DNA from: an uncultured Aquimarina sp.
GTDB lineage: Bacteria; Bacteroidota; Bacteroidia; Flavobacteriales; Flavobacteriaceae
DNA: 64,000 bases
Assembly: GCA_947498705.1 (NCBI GenBank)
Contig: CANMLW010000015.1
Coordinates: 1-64,000 of the forward strand
Reading direction: 5' to 3'
The position numbers were made by a program, and so were the translations under genes. The notes under the pieces were generated by a model, which was given only the letters and a program-made list of their open reading frames with translations, was not told the origin of the DNA and made no database searches. Shown piece by piece: positions 7,821-16,914 of the stretch (positions are counted from its first letter, which is position 1; every line of letters begins with the position of its first letter).

Positions 7821-9560
7821 ATGGTAGAAAATTTTTTTTTAAAAAAAATATCGGCAAAAGGATTAGCTGTTTTTAGAATTGCTTACTGTGTTAATTTTTT
7901 ATTTGAAATTGTCAGGATTTTTAATTATCGACAACTTTATTTTGATACGATACCTTACTTAAATACACATATTCTGGATGTTAAATTACTATTATTATTA
8001 TGGATGATGGTAATTTTTTTAATTATAATAGGGTTTTATACAAGGGTTGCTGCTATTATTAACTATGTGTTTACGTTAGTCTTTATTTCTAGCATGACTA
8101 CCTATGAATACCATATGATATATACATATATAGGGATAAATTTCTTATTGATGTTTTTACCAATAAGTAAGGTGTCATCAATAGATTATTTGCGAAAAAA
8201 AACCGAGTATTTGAATCGAGGTTTTATATATATAAATGAAAAAGTGTCAAAAATAAATTATTTATTACCAGTTTTTGTTGGTATTGCAATTGTTTATTTT
8301 GATGCTGCATTAATGCATAAGATGCAATCACAACTGTGGTTAAAAGGCTTAGGGATATGGCTTCCTTCCTCTCTTCCTCAAGTTACAATAACAGATTTAC
8401 AATGGATACTTAATCATGAAGTTGTGGTTAAAACCTTATCTCACCTGACAATGATTTTTGAATTTATGTTTATTTTTTTGTTTTGGAATAAAAAATTCAG
8501 AATTATTCTTTTAATTATTGGAGTGAGTCTACACTTTGGTATACTTATGATGTATCCAATACCTTATTTTGCAATGGGTTATATTGCTATATATGTTCTT
8601 CTTATACCTGTTGCGGTATGGGGGAAAATTAAAGATAAATTGAACTCCAAAGCAAAAAAAATGACTTTATATTATAATGATGAAATTATATTTTCTAATA
8701 AGTTTGTTGCTTACGTGGAGTTTTTTGACGTTGTAAAAAACATTGAAATTTTACCGAAGTCAAATTTTTTAAATAAAGATAAGTATGATGATGAATTTTA
8801 TAAAGAAGATCTGTTTGCAATAGATGAGAAGGGTGAGTATTATACTAAAGTTTTGATGCTAAAAAGAATTGGTGAGGTTTCTTTTGTTTGTTATGTTTTA
8901 TATATTCTTTTTAGATTTTCATATTTTAAAAACGATGTTTCTAAAGATTTTTTACCTAATTCTAAAAGAGAAAAAAAGAAATTTATGCTTGTTGAAAATG
9001 AAGCTTCGAAGAATAAAAATAAATACAAAAGGATTGCTTTAATCTCATTTGTAATTAGCGTGTCGATATTCCAAATACAAGTAAATCATAGTTTTTTTAA
9101 AGAAAATCATAAACTTACTAACTCTATTAATCATTCATTGTTTACATATTTAGGTATTCATCAGCATGGTGTTTTTGTAGATTCTCATTTTAAAGGGTAT
9201 AACAATGTTTATAGTTTAAGATATAGAGGTGAACTTCTTCCAATAATGAATGAAGAAGGGTTATTAGATAAGTATATATCTAGTGGGTCTTATACTAATT
9301 GGATATGGAGGGTAAACGGGCCTTATGTCTCAGCAAAATCAAATAGATTAAGAAAGGGGTTTATTGATTACTCTTCTTTTTGGGCTCATAGAAATAAGGT
9401 AAATCTTTATGAGAAACAAGAGTTTGATATAGTTAGAAAAAAAATTAGAGTTTCATTTGAATGGGAGCAAGATTTGCTACATAATAATATGGATTCTCCA
9501 TGGGGAAAAGTAGGTGTTCTAACTTGGCAAAATAATACTCCTAAAATTATTTGGGACTAA
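7821..9560 (+). CDS. HTTM-domain membrane protein with degenerate thiol-oxidoreductase-like domain
   Basis: 579 residues. The N-terminal part (about 1-275) is a multi-helix membrane domain starting FFLKKISAKGLAVFRIAYC, fitting the HTTM (vitamin K carboxylase-like) family. Residues from about 280 (MTLYYNDEIIFSNKFVAYVE) resemble the start of the DUF393/DCC thiol-disulfide oxidoreductase domain that is often joined to HTTM, but the usual DGxCxxC is replaced by a stretch without cysteine. Another hydrophobic segment (RIALISFVISVSIFQI) and a 150-residue tail rich in Trp and Tyr follow. Function unknown. Its place inside the glycan unit suggests envelope modification. Confidence 0.7.
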   Translation: MVENFFLKKISAKGLAVFRIAYCVNFLFEIVRIFNYRQLYFDTIPYLNTHILDVKLLLLLWMMVIFLIIIGFYTRVAAIINYVFTLVFISSMTTYEYHMIYTYIGINFLLMFLPISKVSSIDYLRKKTEYLNRGFIYINEKVSKINYLLPVFVGIAIVYFDAALMHKMQSQLWLKGLGIWLPSSLPQVTITDLQWILNHEVVVKTLSHLTMIFEFMFIFLFWNKKFRIILLIIGVSLHFGILMMYPIPYFAMGYIAIYVLLIPVAVWGKIKDKLNSKAKKMTLYYNDEIIFSNKFVAYVEFFDVVKNIEILPKSNFLNKDKYDDEFYKEDLFAIDEKGEYYTKVLMLKRIGEVSFVCYVLYILFRFSYFKNDVSKDFLPNSKREKKKFMLVENEASKNKNKYKRIALISFVISVSIFQIQVNHSFFKENHKLTNSINHSLFTYLGIHQHGVFVDSHFKGYNNVYSLRYRGELLPIMNEEGLLDKYISSGSYTNWIWRVNGPYVSAKSNRLRKGFIDYSSFWAHRNKVNLYEKQEFDIVRKKIRVSFEWEQDLLHNNMDSPWGKVGVLTWQNNTPKIIWD

Positions 9561-9579
9561 CGGTTTTAATATTTATAAA

Positions 9580-10722
9580 ATGATACCATTTAATAAACCT
9601 TATATGACTGGTGATGAGTTGTATTATATTAAAGATGCAGTTAATCGAGGTAAAATCTCTGGCAATGGATATTATACTCAGAGATGTCATGAGTATTTCA
9701 AACAAAAAATGGGTTTTAGAAATTGTTTATTAACTTCTTCTTGTACAGATGCTTTAGAAATGGCTGCTATTTTAATTAATATTCAACCTGGAGATGAAGT
9801 TATAATACCATCCTATACATTTGTTTCTACTGCCAATGCTTTTGTTTTGCAAGGTGCAAAAATCAAATTTGCAGATAGTTATTCTAATAATCCTAATATT
9901 GATGTAAACGCTATTGAAGAGTTAATAACACCTAAAACCAAGGCTGTTATTGTAGTACATTATGCAGGAGTTGCCTGTGATATGGATACTGTAATGGAGT
10001 TAGCTAGCAAATATAATTTTTTTATTATAGAGGATGCTGCACAGGCAATTGATTCTTATTACAAGGATAGAAGGCTTGGAAGTATAGGGCATTTGGCAAC
10101 ATTTTCATTTCATGAAACTAAAAATATCATCTCTGGAGAAGGAGGGATGTTGGTTATTAATGATGAGCGGTTTGATGAAAGGGCTGAAATAATTTGGGAA
10201 AAAGGAACCAATCGTTCTGCATTTTTTAGAGGAGAAATTGATAAATATTCTTGGGTAGATATAGGGTCTTCATTTTTACCTTCTGATGTTACAGCTGCAT
10301 TTTTATATGCACAACTTGAAAATTTGGAAAAAATACAATCAAGAAGGAAAATGTTATGGAATAATTATTATCAGGGACTTTTAGAATTGAAGGAAAAAGA
10401 ATATTTAAGATTGCCAGAAATTCCTGATTATGCAAGTTTGAATGGGCATTTGTTTTATATAGTTTGTAAAGATCTAAAAGAGCGAAGTGAACTTATTTCC
10501 TTTTTATCGGGTTATAAAATTCATTCTGTTTTTCATTATCAATCCCTGCACAAAAGCCCATTTTATGAAAGTAAAAATGGAGAGTTAGAATGTAGAAATT
10601 GTGATGTTTTTGAAAGCCGTTTGTTAAGACTTCCCTTATATTATGAGTTGGACTTACAAGATCAACAAAGAGTGATAAAACATGTAAAAGAATTTTTTAA
10701 TAAAGAACTTTATGAAATTTAA
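9580..10722 (+). CDS. wecE: dTDP-4-amino-4,6-dideoxygalactose transaminase
   Basis: 380 residues, the length of the family. It resembles E. coli WecE/RffA throughout: MIPFNKPYMTGDELYYI at the N-terminus, QPGDEVIIPSYTFVSTANAF (69-88), VVHYAGVACDMDT, and the PLP-binding lysine in FSFHETKN (K181). EKGTNRSAFFRGEIDKY is also conserved. The known reaction converts dTDP-4-keto-6-deoxyglucose to dTDP-4-amino-4,6-dideoxygalactose with glutamate. RmlA and RmlB, which make the substrate, are not in the window. It overlaps the downstream GT-C gene by 11 bases. Some homologues use other nucleotide keto sugars, so the exact product is inferred. Confidence 0.88.
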   Translation: MIPFNKPYMTGDELYYIKDAVNRGKISGNGYYTQRCHEYFKQKMGFRNCLLTSSCTDALEMAAILINIQPGDEVIIPSYTFVSTANAFVLQGAKIKFADSYSNNPNIDVNAIEELITPKTKAVIVVHYAGVACDMDTVMELASKYNFFIIEDAAQAIDSYYKDRRLGSIGHLATFSFHETKNIISGEGGMLVINDERFDERAEIIWEKGTNRSAFFRGEIDKYSWVDIGSSFLPSDVTAAFLYAQLENLEKIQSRRKMLWNNYYQGLLELKEKEYLRLPEIPDYASLNGHLFYIVCKDLKERSELISFLSGYKIHSVFHYQSLHKSPFYESKNGELECRNCDVFESRLLRLPLYYELDLQDQQRVIKHVKEFFNKELYEI

Positions 10723-12940
10723 TAATTTATTTAGAGACCCTTATTGTAAGGTGTTTGTTATAATTTCTTTGTTAATAGGATTTAGTATGGCTTTTTTAAG
10801 TCAAAGTTATGGCCCTCTAGAAGATAATCGAATTCATCAAGAACATGGAGTAAGAATTTTAAATTACTACAAAGGGATAGATGATAAAGCAAAACTTAGT
10901 CCCTTTGATGACAATGGAAACTATATTGATATTGCAATTAGTCAAGATCATGAGGATAGAGGGATGAATGGCTTTGGAGGCTTTTTTGATTTATTAACTA
11001 ATTTCTTACATCAGTTTTTTGGTTCTATTGAAACGTATAAGTTTAAAAGTTTAATTAATTCGCTTTTTGGTTTTTTGCTGTTTTTATTTTGTGGTTTATT
11101 AGGGAAAGAACTAGGGGGATGGAAAGCAGGTTTACTGGCTTTGATCTTTGCAGTACTTTGTCCTGTTTTTTTTGGGTATTCTATGAATAATCCCAAAGAT
11201 ATTCCTGCGGCAGCGTTTTACATGTTTTCTCTATATCATATTATAAAGTTGTTAAAAGAGCTTCCTGTAATAACTATAAAAAGAGCTTTTTTTATAATTC
11301 TTAATATCTCTTTATTAATCAATATTCGTGTAATTGGTTTAATCTTTATTGGTTATGTTCTTTTAGCTGTTTTTTTATGGTGGGTACTCGAAAATTATAA
11401 AACAAAATTTAAACAAGTTGTTGTTAAAGATACTTTGTTGTTGGGAAGTAAAATTATCATTATTTGTATTGCATCATATTTAGCAGCATCGATTTTTTGG
11501 CCTTATGCCAGTACAAATCCTTTTAAGGCTCCGGTAGAACTTTTGTTTAAACTGAAAGATTTTAGAGGGTTTGAAAATTTACAATTGTTTGAGGGAGTTT
11601 GGAAAAGTAGTTTTGATATGCCTTGGTATTATGCAATAAAAAACTTGTTGATAATCATGATGCCCTTACATGTTTTTATTGGGTTTTTCTTAATTCCATT
11701 ACTTTTTTATAAGAAACCTATAAAGGATTTACTTCTTTTATTTATGGTCTTATTTGTGACAATTTTTCCTTTGTTCATACTTGCAATAGGAAAACCAAAT
11801 AGTCATGATGGTTCAAGACAATTTATATTTTTGGTAATGCCAATAGTGGTTGTTAGTACATTGGGATGGTTGAAGATGTTTGAACTAATATCGTCAAAAG
11901 CTATCGCCAAACCTGTTTATGTTGTCTTAGGCTTATTGTTATTACAACCTTTGGTGTTTATGATTCGATACCACCCAATGCAAGCTCTGTATTTTAGTCC
12001 TATAATAGGAGGAGTTTCTGGAGCTTATGGGAATTATGAAATAGATTATTACGGAGTTGCCATTAAACCAGCTTTGGATTGGTTAGAAAAAAATTTAGGT
12101 GATGAAAATGATCCACCAAAAATTCGAATGTATTATGGCAGTCAAACTAAAGTAACATATTTTCTAAACCATACTAAAAAATTAGATTATGCTTTGACAA
12201 GAAGAGAGTCGCCAAATTGGGATTATTCAATTATAATGCTAGCCGAGGGAAAATATAAGAAAGACCATATTAATGTTAATTGGTCACCAGAAAATACTGT
12301 TCATGAAATTACTTTAGATGGAGTTGCCATTTGTTATATTGTGAAAAATGATTACCAAATTGATAATCATATTGAAAAACTTAAAGAAAGGTTGATAGCA
12401 TCTCCTTTTGTACAAGGATATATTGAACTTAGTTTATTATATTATAGAAAACAGCTATATATAGAAAGTATAGAAGCTTCGAATAAAGTAATAACGTTAG
12501 CACCAAATAACCATATCGCTTATAATAATATATGCTCTGCCTATAACAAATTAGGTATGTATGATAAAGGAAAAGAAGCATGTGAAAAATCTTTGTCAAT
12601 TAACTCAAAATCACCTTTGGCAAAAAATAATCTTCAGGTATCTCTTAAAGGGTTGGATACTGTAAAAAATAGAGAACTGTCTATAGAAGAATATAGTAAT
12701 TTGAGCTACTATTATTATAAGCTTGGTTTTTATAATCGTTGTATAGAAGTAAGTAAAGAATTGCTAAAAATTGATCCAAAAAATATTAATGCATATAACA
12801 ATATATGTGCATCTTATAATCAACTAAAAGAATGGGAACTAGGAGCAGGTGCTTGTCGTAAAGCACTAAATATTAATCCTGATTTTGAAAGGGCAAAGAA
12901 TAATTTAAATTGGGCCATACAAGCGTTAAAAGAACAATAG
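10712..12940 (+). CDS. GT-C-like membrane glycosyltransferase with duplicated C-terminal TPR module
   Basis: 742 residues. A short N-terminal helix, a soluble acidic loop (GPLEDNRIHQEHGVR, then SQDHEDRGMNGFGGF) and about ten more hydrophobic segments form a GT39/ArnT-like membrane domain to about residue 425. FGYSMNNPKDIPAAAFY is the typical loop motif. A periplasmic region follows, then from about 560 two copies of a roughly 95-residue TPR module. Each ends in an AYNN(I/M)CSAYNKLG-like unit and an AKNNL motif. It is the last gene of the plus-strand glycan unit, overlapping wecE by 11 bases. Transfer of the lipid-linked sugar made by this unit is inferred. Confidence 0.75.
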   Translation: MKFNNLFRDPYCKVFVIISLLIGFSMAFLSQSYGPLEDNRIHQEHGVRILNYYKGIDDKAKLSPFDDNGNYIDIAISQDHEDRGMNGFGGFFDLLTNFLHQFFGSIETYKFKSLINSLFGFLLFLFCGLLGKELGGWKAGLLALIFAVLCPVFFGYSMNNPKDIPAAAFYMFSLYHIIKLLKELPVITIKRAFFIILNISLLINIRVIGLIFIGYVLLAVFLWWVLENYKTKFKQVVVKDTLLLGSKIIIICIASYLAASIFWPYASTNPFKAPVELLFKLKDFRGFENLQLFEGVWKSSFDMPWYYAIKNLLIIMMPLHVFIGFFLIPLLFYKKPIKDLLLLFMVLFVTIFPLFILAIGKPNSHDGSRQFIFLVMPIVVVSTLGWLKMFELISSKAIAKPVYVVLGLLLLQPLVFMIRYHPMQALYFSPIIGGVSGAYGNYEIDYYGVAIKPALDWLEKNLGDENDPPKIRMYYGSQTKVTYFLNHTKKLDYALTRRESPNWDYSIIMLAEGKYKKDHINVNWSPENTVHEITLDGVAICYIVKNDYQIDNHIEKLKERLIASPFVQGYIELSLLYYRKQLYIESIEASNKVITLAPNNHIAYNNICSAYNKLGMYDKGKEACEKSLSINSKSPLAKNNLQVSLKGLDTVKNRELSIEEYSNLSYYYYKLGFYNRCIEVSKELLKIDPKNINAYNNICASYNQLKEWELGAGACRKALNINPDFERAKNNLNWAIQALKEQ

Positions 12941-12983
12941 ATTTATAAAATAGATGGTAAACAATTACTATGTATTTTACTGG

Positions 12984-13393
12984 TTATTTTGATTTCATCT
13001 TTTTTATCATTTGCAAATTGTTTTTAGCTAATTGAAACTTAGGATCTAATTTTATAGCCTTAGTACAGTGTTTTATCCCTTCATCAAATTGCCCTAATTT
13101 GCCATAGGCATATCCTAAATTGTTATGAGCAAATTTATTGTTTGGGTTTATTTCTAAAACGCTTAAGTTAGTTTCAATACTTTTTGCATATTTTTTTTGA
13201 TTGATATAGTTGACACCTAAATTAATCAATTCATTTTCTTGATGTATACTTTGACTGCTTACCGTAGTATTTGTTTGGCTTTTAGAATTTTCAAGCTTTT
13301 TTTGTTTTTAGAAGTTATAACGAAAAATACAATAAGAGGAATAATTAGGAAAAATAAAATCTCTAGGATGTTGTTAACTTGTTTTTTTGTCAT
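12984..13393 (-). pseudogene. Frameshifted small membrane-anchored TPR protein
   Basis: Two adjacent frames make one protein. From ATG at 13393 a 44-codon frame gives MTKKQVNNILEILFFLIIP and a single transmembrane helix, then stops at 13259-13261. Adding one base in the A7 run (T7 at 13297-13303 on the plus strand) joins it to a frame that reads ENSKSQTNTTVSSQSIHQEN and then two TPR units (AHNNLGYAYGKLGQFDEGIK) ending at 12984. The intact product would be about 136 residues: one helix, linker, TPR. The second part ends KFQLAKNNL, like the TPR modules of the two GT-C proteins nearby. Real mutation, phase-variable tract or assembly error are all possible. Confidence 0.7.
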
Positions 13394-13462
13394 AATATCA
13401 TACTTTGTTTAAATAAGGTTATGTTATTTAAAAATATTATAATTTGTTGGTTTTAGCAAAAA

Positions 13463-14374
13463 CTAAAAAATCGACAACCCAGTCAAAGTAGTTAACCTTT
13501 CTAATGCATACATTCCTAGTTCAGAGTTTCCTTTTGGGTTAAGAGGGGGGCTCCAAACAGATACTGCATAGTGCCCTGGGTGTATGGCGACGATGCCGCC
13601 TCCAACACCACTTTTACCAGGTAATCCAACTCTGTAACTAAACTCTCCTGCTTCATCATAAAAACCACAGGTTTGCATAATAGCATTGATACGCTTAACA
13701 CCTCTGGGTTGTAATATTTGTTTACCATTAGTTAGTTTTCCGCTATTGGCATATATCATAAATGCAGTAGAGAGTTCTTTACATGACATTTCTATAGCAC
13801 ATTGGTAAGTATAAAAATCAAGGACCGTTTCGATATCATTTTTGATGTTTCCAAAAGATTTCATAAGATTTAACAACGCAGCGTTGCGATAGCTATGTTT
13901 TTTTTCTGAAGCAAAAACATTAGTGTTTACAGCAATATCATCTGCGCCTGTAATTTGATGAATAAAATCTATAAAATCTTTTTTAGGGTTTTCTAATAGC
14001 GATATCAGGATGTCACAAATTACCAAAGCACCAGCATTGATAAAGGGGTTTCGGGGGATGCCGTTTTCATATTCTAACTGCACTAACGAATTAAAAGGAT
14101 CACCCGATGGTTCTACATCAACCCGTTTAAAAAGTTCATCTCCCATCAGAGACATGGCCCTTGTTAGTGCAAAAACTTTAGAAATACTTTGTATAGAAAA
14201 CCGTTCCTCGCTATTTCCAAAATTATAATGCCCAGAATTACTGCAATAGAGATTCATTCCAAATTTATTGGGATCAATTTTGGCTAATTCAGGGATGTAA
14301 GAAGCTACTTTTCCAGAGAATAGCTTGGTAGAAATTTCATTTTTAATGATATTCAATATTTCTTGATATTCCAT
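13463..14374 (-). CDS. glsA: Glutaminase A
   Basis: 303 residues, the usual length of the serine-dependent glutaminase family. The catalytic S-x-x-K lies at S63-K66 in RFSIQSISKVFALTRAM. Other conserved blocks are NPFINAGAL, NAALLNLMKSFGNI, STAFMIYANSGKLTNG and LPGKSGVGGGIVAIHPG. It hydrolyses glutamine to glutamate and ammonia in the cytoplasm. The gene is nine bases downstream of pepE on the same strand, so the two are probably co-transcribed as a small amino-acid salvage unit. Confidence 0.95.
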   Translation of the reverse strand: MEYQEILNIIKNEISTKLFSGKVASYIPELAKIDPNKFGMNLYCSNSGHYNFGNSEERFSIQSISKVFALTRAMSLMGDELFKRVDVEPSGDPFNSLVQLEYENGIPRNPFINAGALVICDILISLLENPKKDFIDFIHQITGADDIAVNTNVFASEKKHSYRNAALLNLMKSFGNIKNDIETVLDFYTYQCAIEMSCKELSTAFMIYANSGKLTNGKQILQPRGVKRINAIMQTCGFYDEAGEFSYRVGLPGKSGVGGGIVAIHPGHYAVSVWSPPLNPKGNSELGMYALERLTTLTGLSIF

Positions 14375-14383
14375 AAAGAAAAA

Positions 14384-15091
14384 TTAATTTAATTCAGACA
14401 AAGCACTATTTGTTTCTATTTCATATGGAGTTTTATTTTGCTCAAAAATACGAGCACTAAGATTCCCTTTTAGGGTGATTTCGCTATCCTTAACTCTAAG
14501 CCAACTACCTTCTCTAAGACCAATAACAGGAGGAGAGTTAAACCTATGAAATTCTTTAATTCTGGTTTCACGAGTTTCTCCTTTGTGAGTAGAATCTGGA
14601 TCTGGATCAAGATAGTGAGGATTAATATTAAAAGGAACAATCCCGAGTGTTTTAAAACTTGGAGGATAGACGATAGGCATGTCATTGGTAGTTTGCATGG
14701 TAAGTCCGCAAATATTGCTTCCTGCACTAGTGCCAAGGTATGGAGTTCCTTGCTGTATTTTTGATTTTAAAGGTTCTAAAATTTTGTTTTGATACAGTTG
14801 ATCGACTAATAAAAAAGTATTTCCACCTCCTGTATAAATTCCTTTTGCATTTTTAATAGCTTCTATTGGATCAGAAAACATATGAACACTAACAATTCTT
14901 TTGTGTATTTTTTTAAAGATGTTATTAATTCCTATGGTATATTCATCATGGGAAATCCCCCCGGGACGGGCATAGGGTACAAATAGTATTTCATCAACTC
15001 CATCGTATAATTCTATAAGCGCTTCTTGTAAATATGACAGAGGTGAGCTTCCATGAATAGTAGATGTACTGGCAATTATGCAATTTTTCAT
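14384..15091 (-). CDS. pepE: Peptidase E (alpha-aspartyl dipeptidase, S51)
   Basis: 235 residues from ATG at 15091; an upstream in-frame start at 15187 would add 32 residues not found in the family. Conserved features are the GIYTGGGNTFLLVDQL block, the nucleophile in YLGTSAGSNI (S122), the TTNDMPIVYPPSF block and a histidine in FNINPHYLDP (H159). These match S120 and H157 of the E. coli enzyme. It hydrolyses dipeptides with N-terminal aspartate. It sits just upstream of glsA and is divergent from the gene at 15193, so 15092-15192 must hold both promoters. Confidence 0.92.
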   Translation of the reverse strand: MKNCIIASTSTIHGSSPLSYLQEALIELYDGVDEILFVPYARPGGISHDEYTIGINNIFKKIHKRIVSVHMFSDPIEAIKNAKGIYTGGGNTFLLVDQLYQNKILEPLKSKIQQGTPYLGTSAGSNICGLTMQTTNDMPIVYPPSFKTLGIVPFNINPHYLDPDPDSTHKGETRETRIKEFHRFNSPPVIGLREGSWLRVKDSEITLKGNLSARIFEQNKTPYEIETNSALSELN

Positions 15092-15192
15092 TACTTTTTT
15101 ATAAAAGTTATTTAATGATTCCTTGTTTCTAAAACTTTGCGGAAGATAAAAAAAATGTAGTATCTTAATAAGGAAAATTAATATCATTCATA

Positions 15193-15981
15193 ATGAAAAT
15201 AAAATTATTTATTCTTTTGGCATGCTTTACACTAAGTACAACTATAGCTCAGATTACATCTCGTGTTATGATTTCGGGAACTATAAACGCCCCAATAGGT
15301 GATGATGTAGAGGGAGTTGTTGTGTATAATCGAAGTACTAATAAAGGTACTATTACAAACCAAGAAGGCCGTTTTAAGATTAGTGCAGGAATTAACGATA
15401 GGATAGAGGTGGTAGCGATGCAATACCAACACTTTGTTGTATTAGTTGATAAAGGAAGTGTAAATAGTAAACGATTAAATATCTTTCTTAAAGAGACCGT
15501 TAATAAATTAGAAGAGGTAGTTGTGACACCTTATGATTTATCAGGAAATGTAACGGTCGATGTAAATAAAGTAGCTAGCAGGCAAAACAAAATGAGTAAT
15601 CTGACAACAAATTCTTTTCCTGATCCTAATGATCCTAAAATAGATTTTAGACCAGATGAACTTTCTTTGGTGAAAAATAATGCTGTAGAGGATAAAAGAT
15701 TAATCAATGGGTTAAATTTTGTGAACTTGTTTAAATTGGTTTATGATGCAGGAAGTACTAATAAGAAAATACGTACGAATGATATTGATGTGAAAGTAAG
15801 GAATATGTATAATGATCAATTTTTTAAAGATTACCTGGCATTAGAAATTGATCAAATAAATAGTTTTATTGTTTTTGCAGAGAATAATGGTTTAGATGAA
15901 GGTTATTTTAAATCAGGAAAAGAATTGGATCTTTTACAATTTCTGGCGTACCAGAGTAAACAATATAAAAACCAGAAGTAA
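15193..15981 (+). CDS. Exported protein with carboxypeptidase-D-regulatory-like domain
   Basis: 262 residues with a signal peptide (MKIKLFILLACFTLSTTIAQ). Residues 25-110 form a beta-sandwich of the CarboxypepD_reg-like type (ISGTINAPIGDDVEGVVVYN, GTITNQEGRFKISAGIND, VVAMQYQHFVVLV). The block NKLEEVVVTPYDLSGN is like the linker that precedes the plug in TonB-dependent receptors. No receptor barrel follows; the rest is helical. The gene at 16038 is a divergent paralogue of the same layout. Role unknown; a periplasmic or outer-membrane-associated adaptor is an inference. Confidence 0.75.
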   Translation: MKIKLFILLACFTLSTTIAQITSRVMISGTINAPIGDDVEGVVVYNRSTNKGTITNQEGRFKISAGINDRIEVVAMQYQHFVVLVDKGSVNSKRLNIFLKETVNKLEEVVVTPYDLSGNVTVDVNKVASRQNKMSNLTTNSFPDPNDPKIDFRPDELSLVKNNAVEDKRLINGLNFVNLFKLVYDAGSTNKKIRTNDIDVKVRNMYNDQFFKDYLALEIDQINSFIVFAENNGLDEGYFKSGKELDLLQFLAYQSKQYKNQK

Positions 15982-16037
15982 TGTATAAGTAAGGTGGCTG
16001 CTGCAACATTGATCAGCTCTTTTTGTCTTTACAGTAA

Positions 16038-16820
16038 ATGTTTAAGACTATTTTTATGCAAAAAAAATACTTGCTGGTCCTCTTTTCTTTATTTTTTTTA
16101 AATGTTCTGTTTTGTCAAAGAAAAGAGATAAAGGGTACTGTCTTGAATAAAGATTCTGAAGGGATTCATGTTATTAATAAAACAGCAAACTTATTTACAA
16201 TTACAGATAGTAAAGGTGTGTTTTTTATTAATGCTGCTATAGGGGATGTTATAGTGATGTCTTCTGTGCAATACGATCTCAAAATTATTAAGGTAGATAA
16301 TGATATTTATCTGAAAGGAGAACTTCACACTACTTTAAAAGAAAATCTTACCGAATTAGAGGATGTTATTGTTGGAGTGCAGTTATCGGGTAATTTAAAT
16401 AAAGATCTAAAAAAAATTGAAGTAAAAGAACTTTTCTCGCCCGAAGATGTTGGGATCCCAGAATATCATGGAGTACGAGAGGAAAAAATAGTTCCTATGC
16501 ATCGAGCCATTAAATTCTATGGTGTTGCTTTTGCCGTTGATATAGATGCGGTTTATAAAAACCTTTCTGGATATTATAAAACTTTAAAAGCAACTAGAAA
16601 GATGGACCGAGAGAATACTGCTTTGGAAGAAATCCAGAATTTTTATGGTAAAGGATTTTTGACCACAGTTTACAAACTCCCTAAAGAAAAATTGCATGAA
16701 TTTTTATTATTTTGTATTGAAACCAGTACTATTCAAAGCGAATTTGCAAATGAAAATCATAATTTGGTTTTGAAAATATTCTCTGACAAACGAAAAGCGT
16801 ATGTTCTTGCAAAAGAGTAA
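16038..16820 (+). CDS. Second exported carboxypeptidase-D-regulatory-like protein (paralogue)
   Basis: 260 residues from ATG 16038; an internal ATG at 16056 (MQKKYLLVLFSLFFLNVLFC) would also give a signal peptide and may be the real start. The beta-sandwich domain reads IKGTVLNKDSEGIHVINKT, LFTITDSKGVFFINAAIGD, VMSSVQYDLKII, followed by NLTELEDVIVGVQLSGNLN. The order of elements matches the product of 15193-15981, although the C-terminal helical halves are diverged. The two are likely one transcription unit with a 56-base gap. Function unknown. Confidence 0.72.
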   Translation: MFKTIFMQKKYLLVLFSLFFLNVLFCQRKEIKGTVLNKDSEGIHVINKTANLFTITDSKGVFFINAAIGDVIVMSSVQYDLKIIKVDNDIYLKGELHTTLKENLTELEDVIVGVQLSGNLNKDLKKIEVKELFSPEDVGIPEYHGVREEKIVPMHRAIKFYGVAFAVDIDAVYKNLSGYYKTLKATRKMDRENTALEEIQNFYGKGFLTTVYKLPKEKLHEFLLFCIETSTIQSEFANENHNLVLKIFSDKRKAYVLAKE

Positions 16821-16862
16821 CTGTTTTATGATTATATGTGCAAGGTGAATAGTAGTTTATTG

Positions 16863-16870
16863 TATTTTTG
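16863..16870 (+). promoter_or_regulatory. -7 box upstream of the DUF6702 gene
   Basis: TATTTTTG matches TAnnTTTG and lies 45 bases before the ATG at 16915. No clear -33 element was assigned. Confidence 0.4.
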
Positions 16871-16914
16871 AAATTTTATTGATTTCAGAAACCATTTATA
16901 GAATTTAATTTGTG

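Noticed and set aside
13259..13393. Programmed -1 frameshift as used by IS elements or dnaX
   Set aside because: The codons at the run (AAC AAA AAA AGC) are not a good X-XXY-YYZ heptamer and no stem or pseudoknot follows clearly. Simple loss of one base is the simpler reading.
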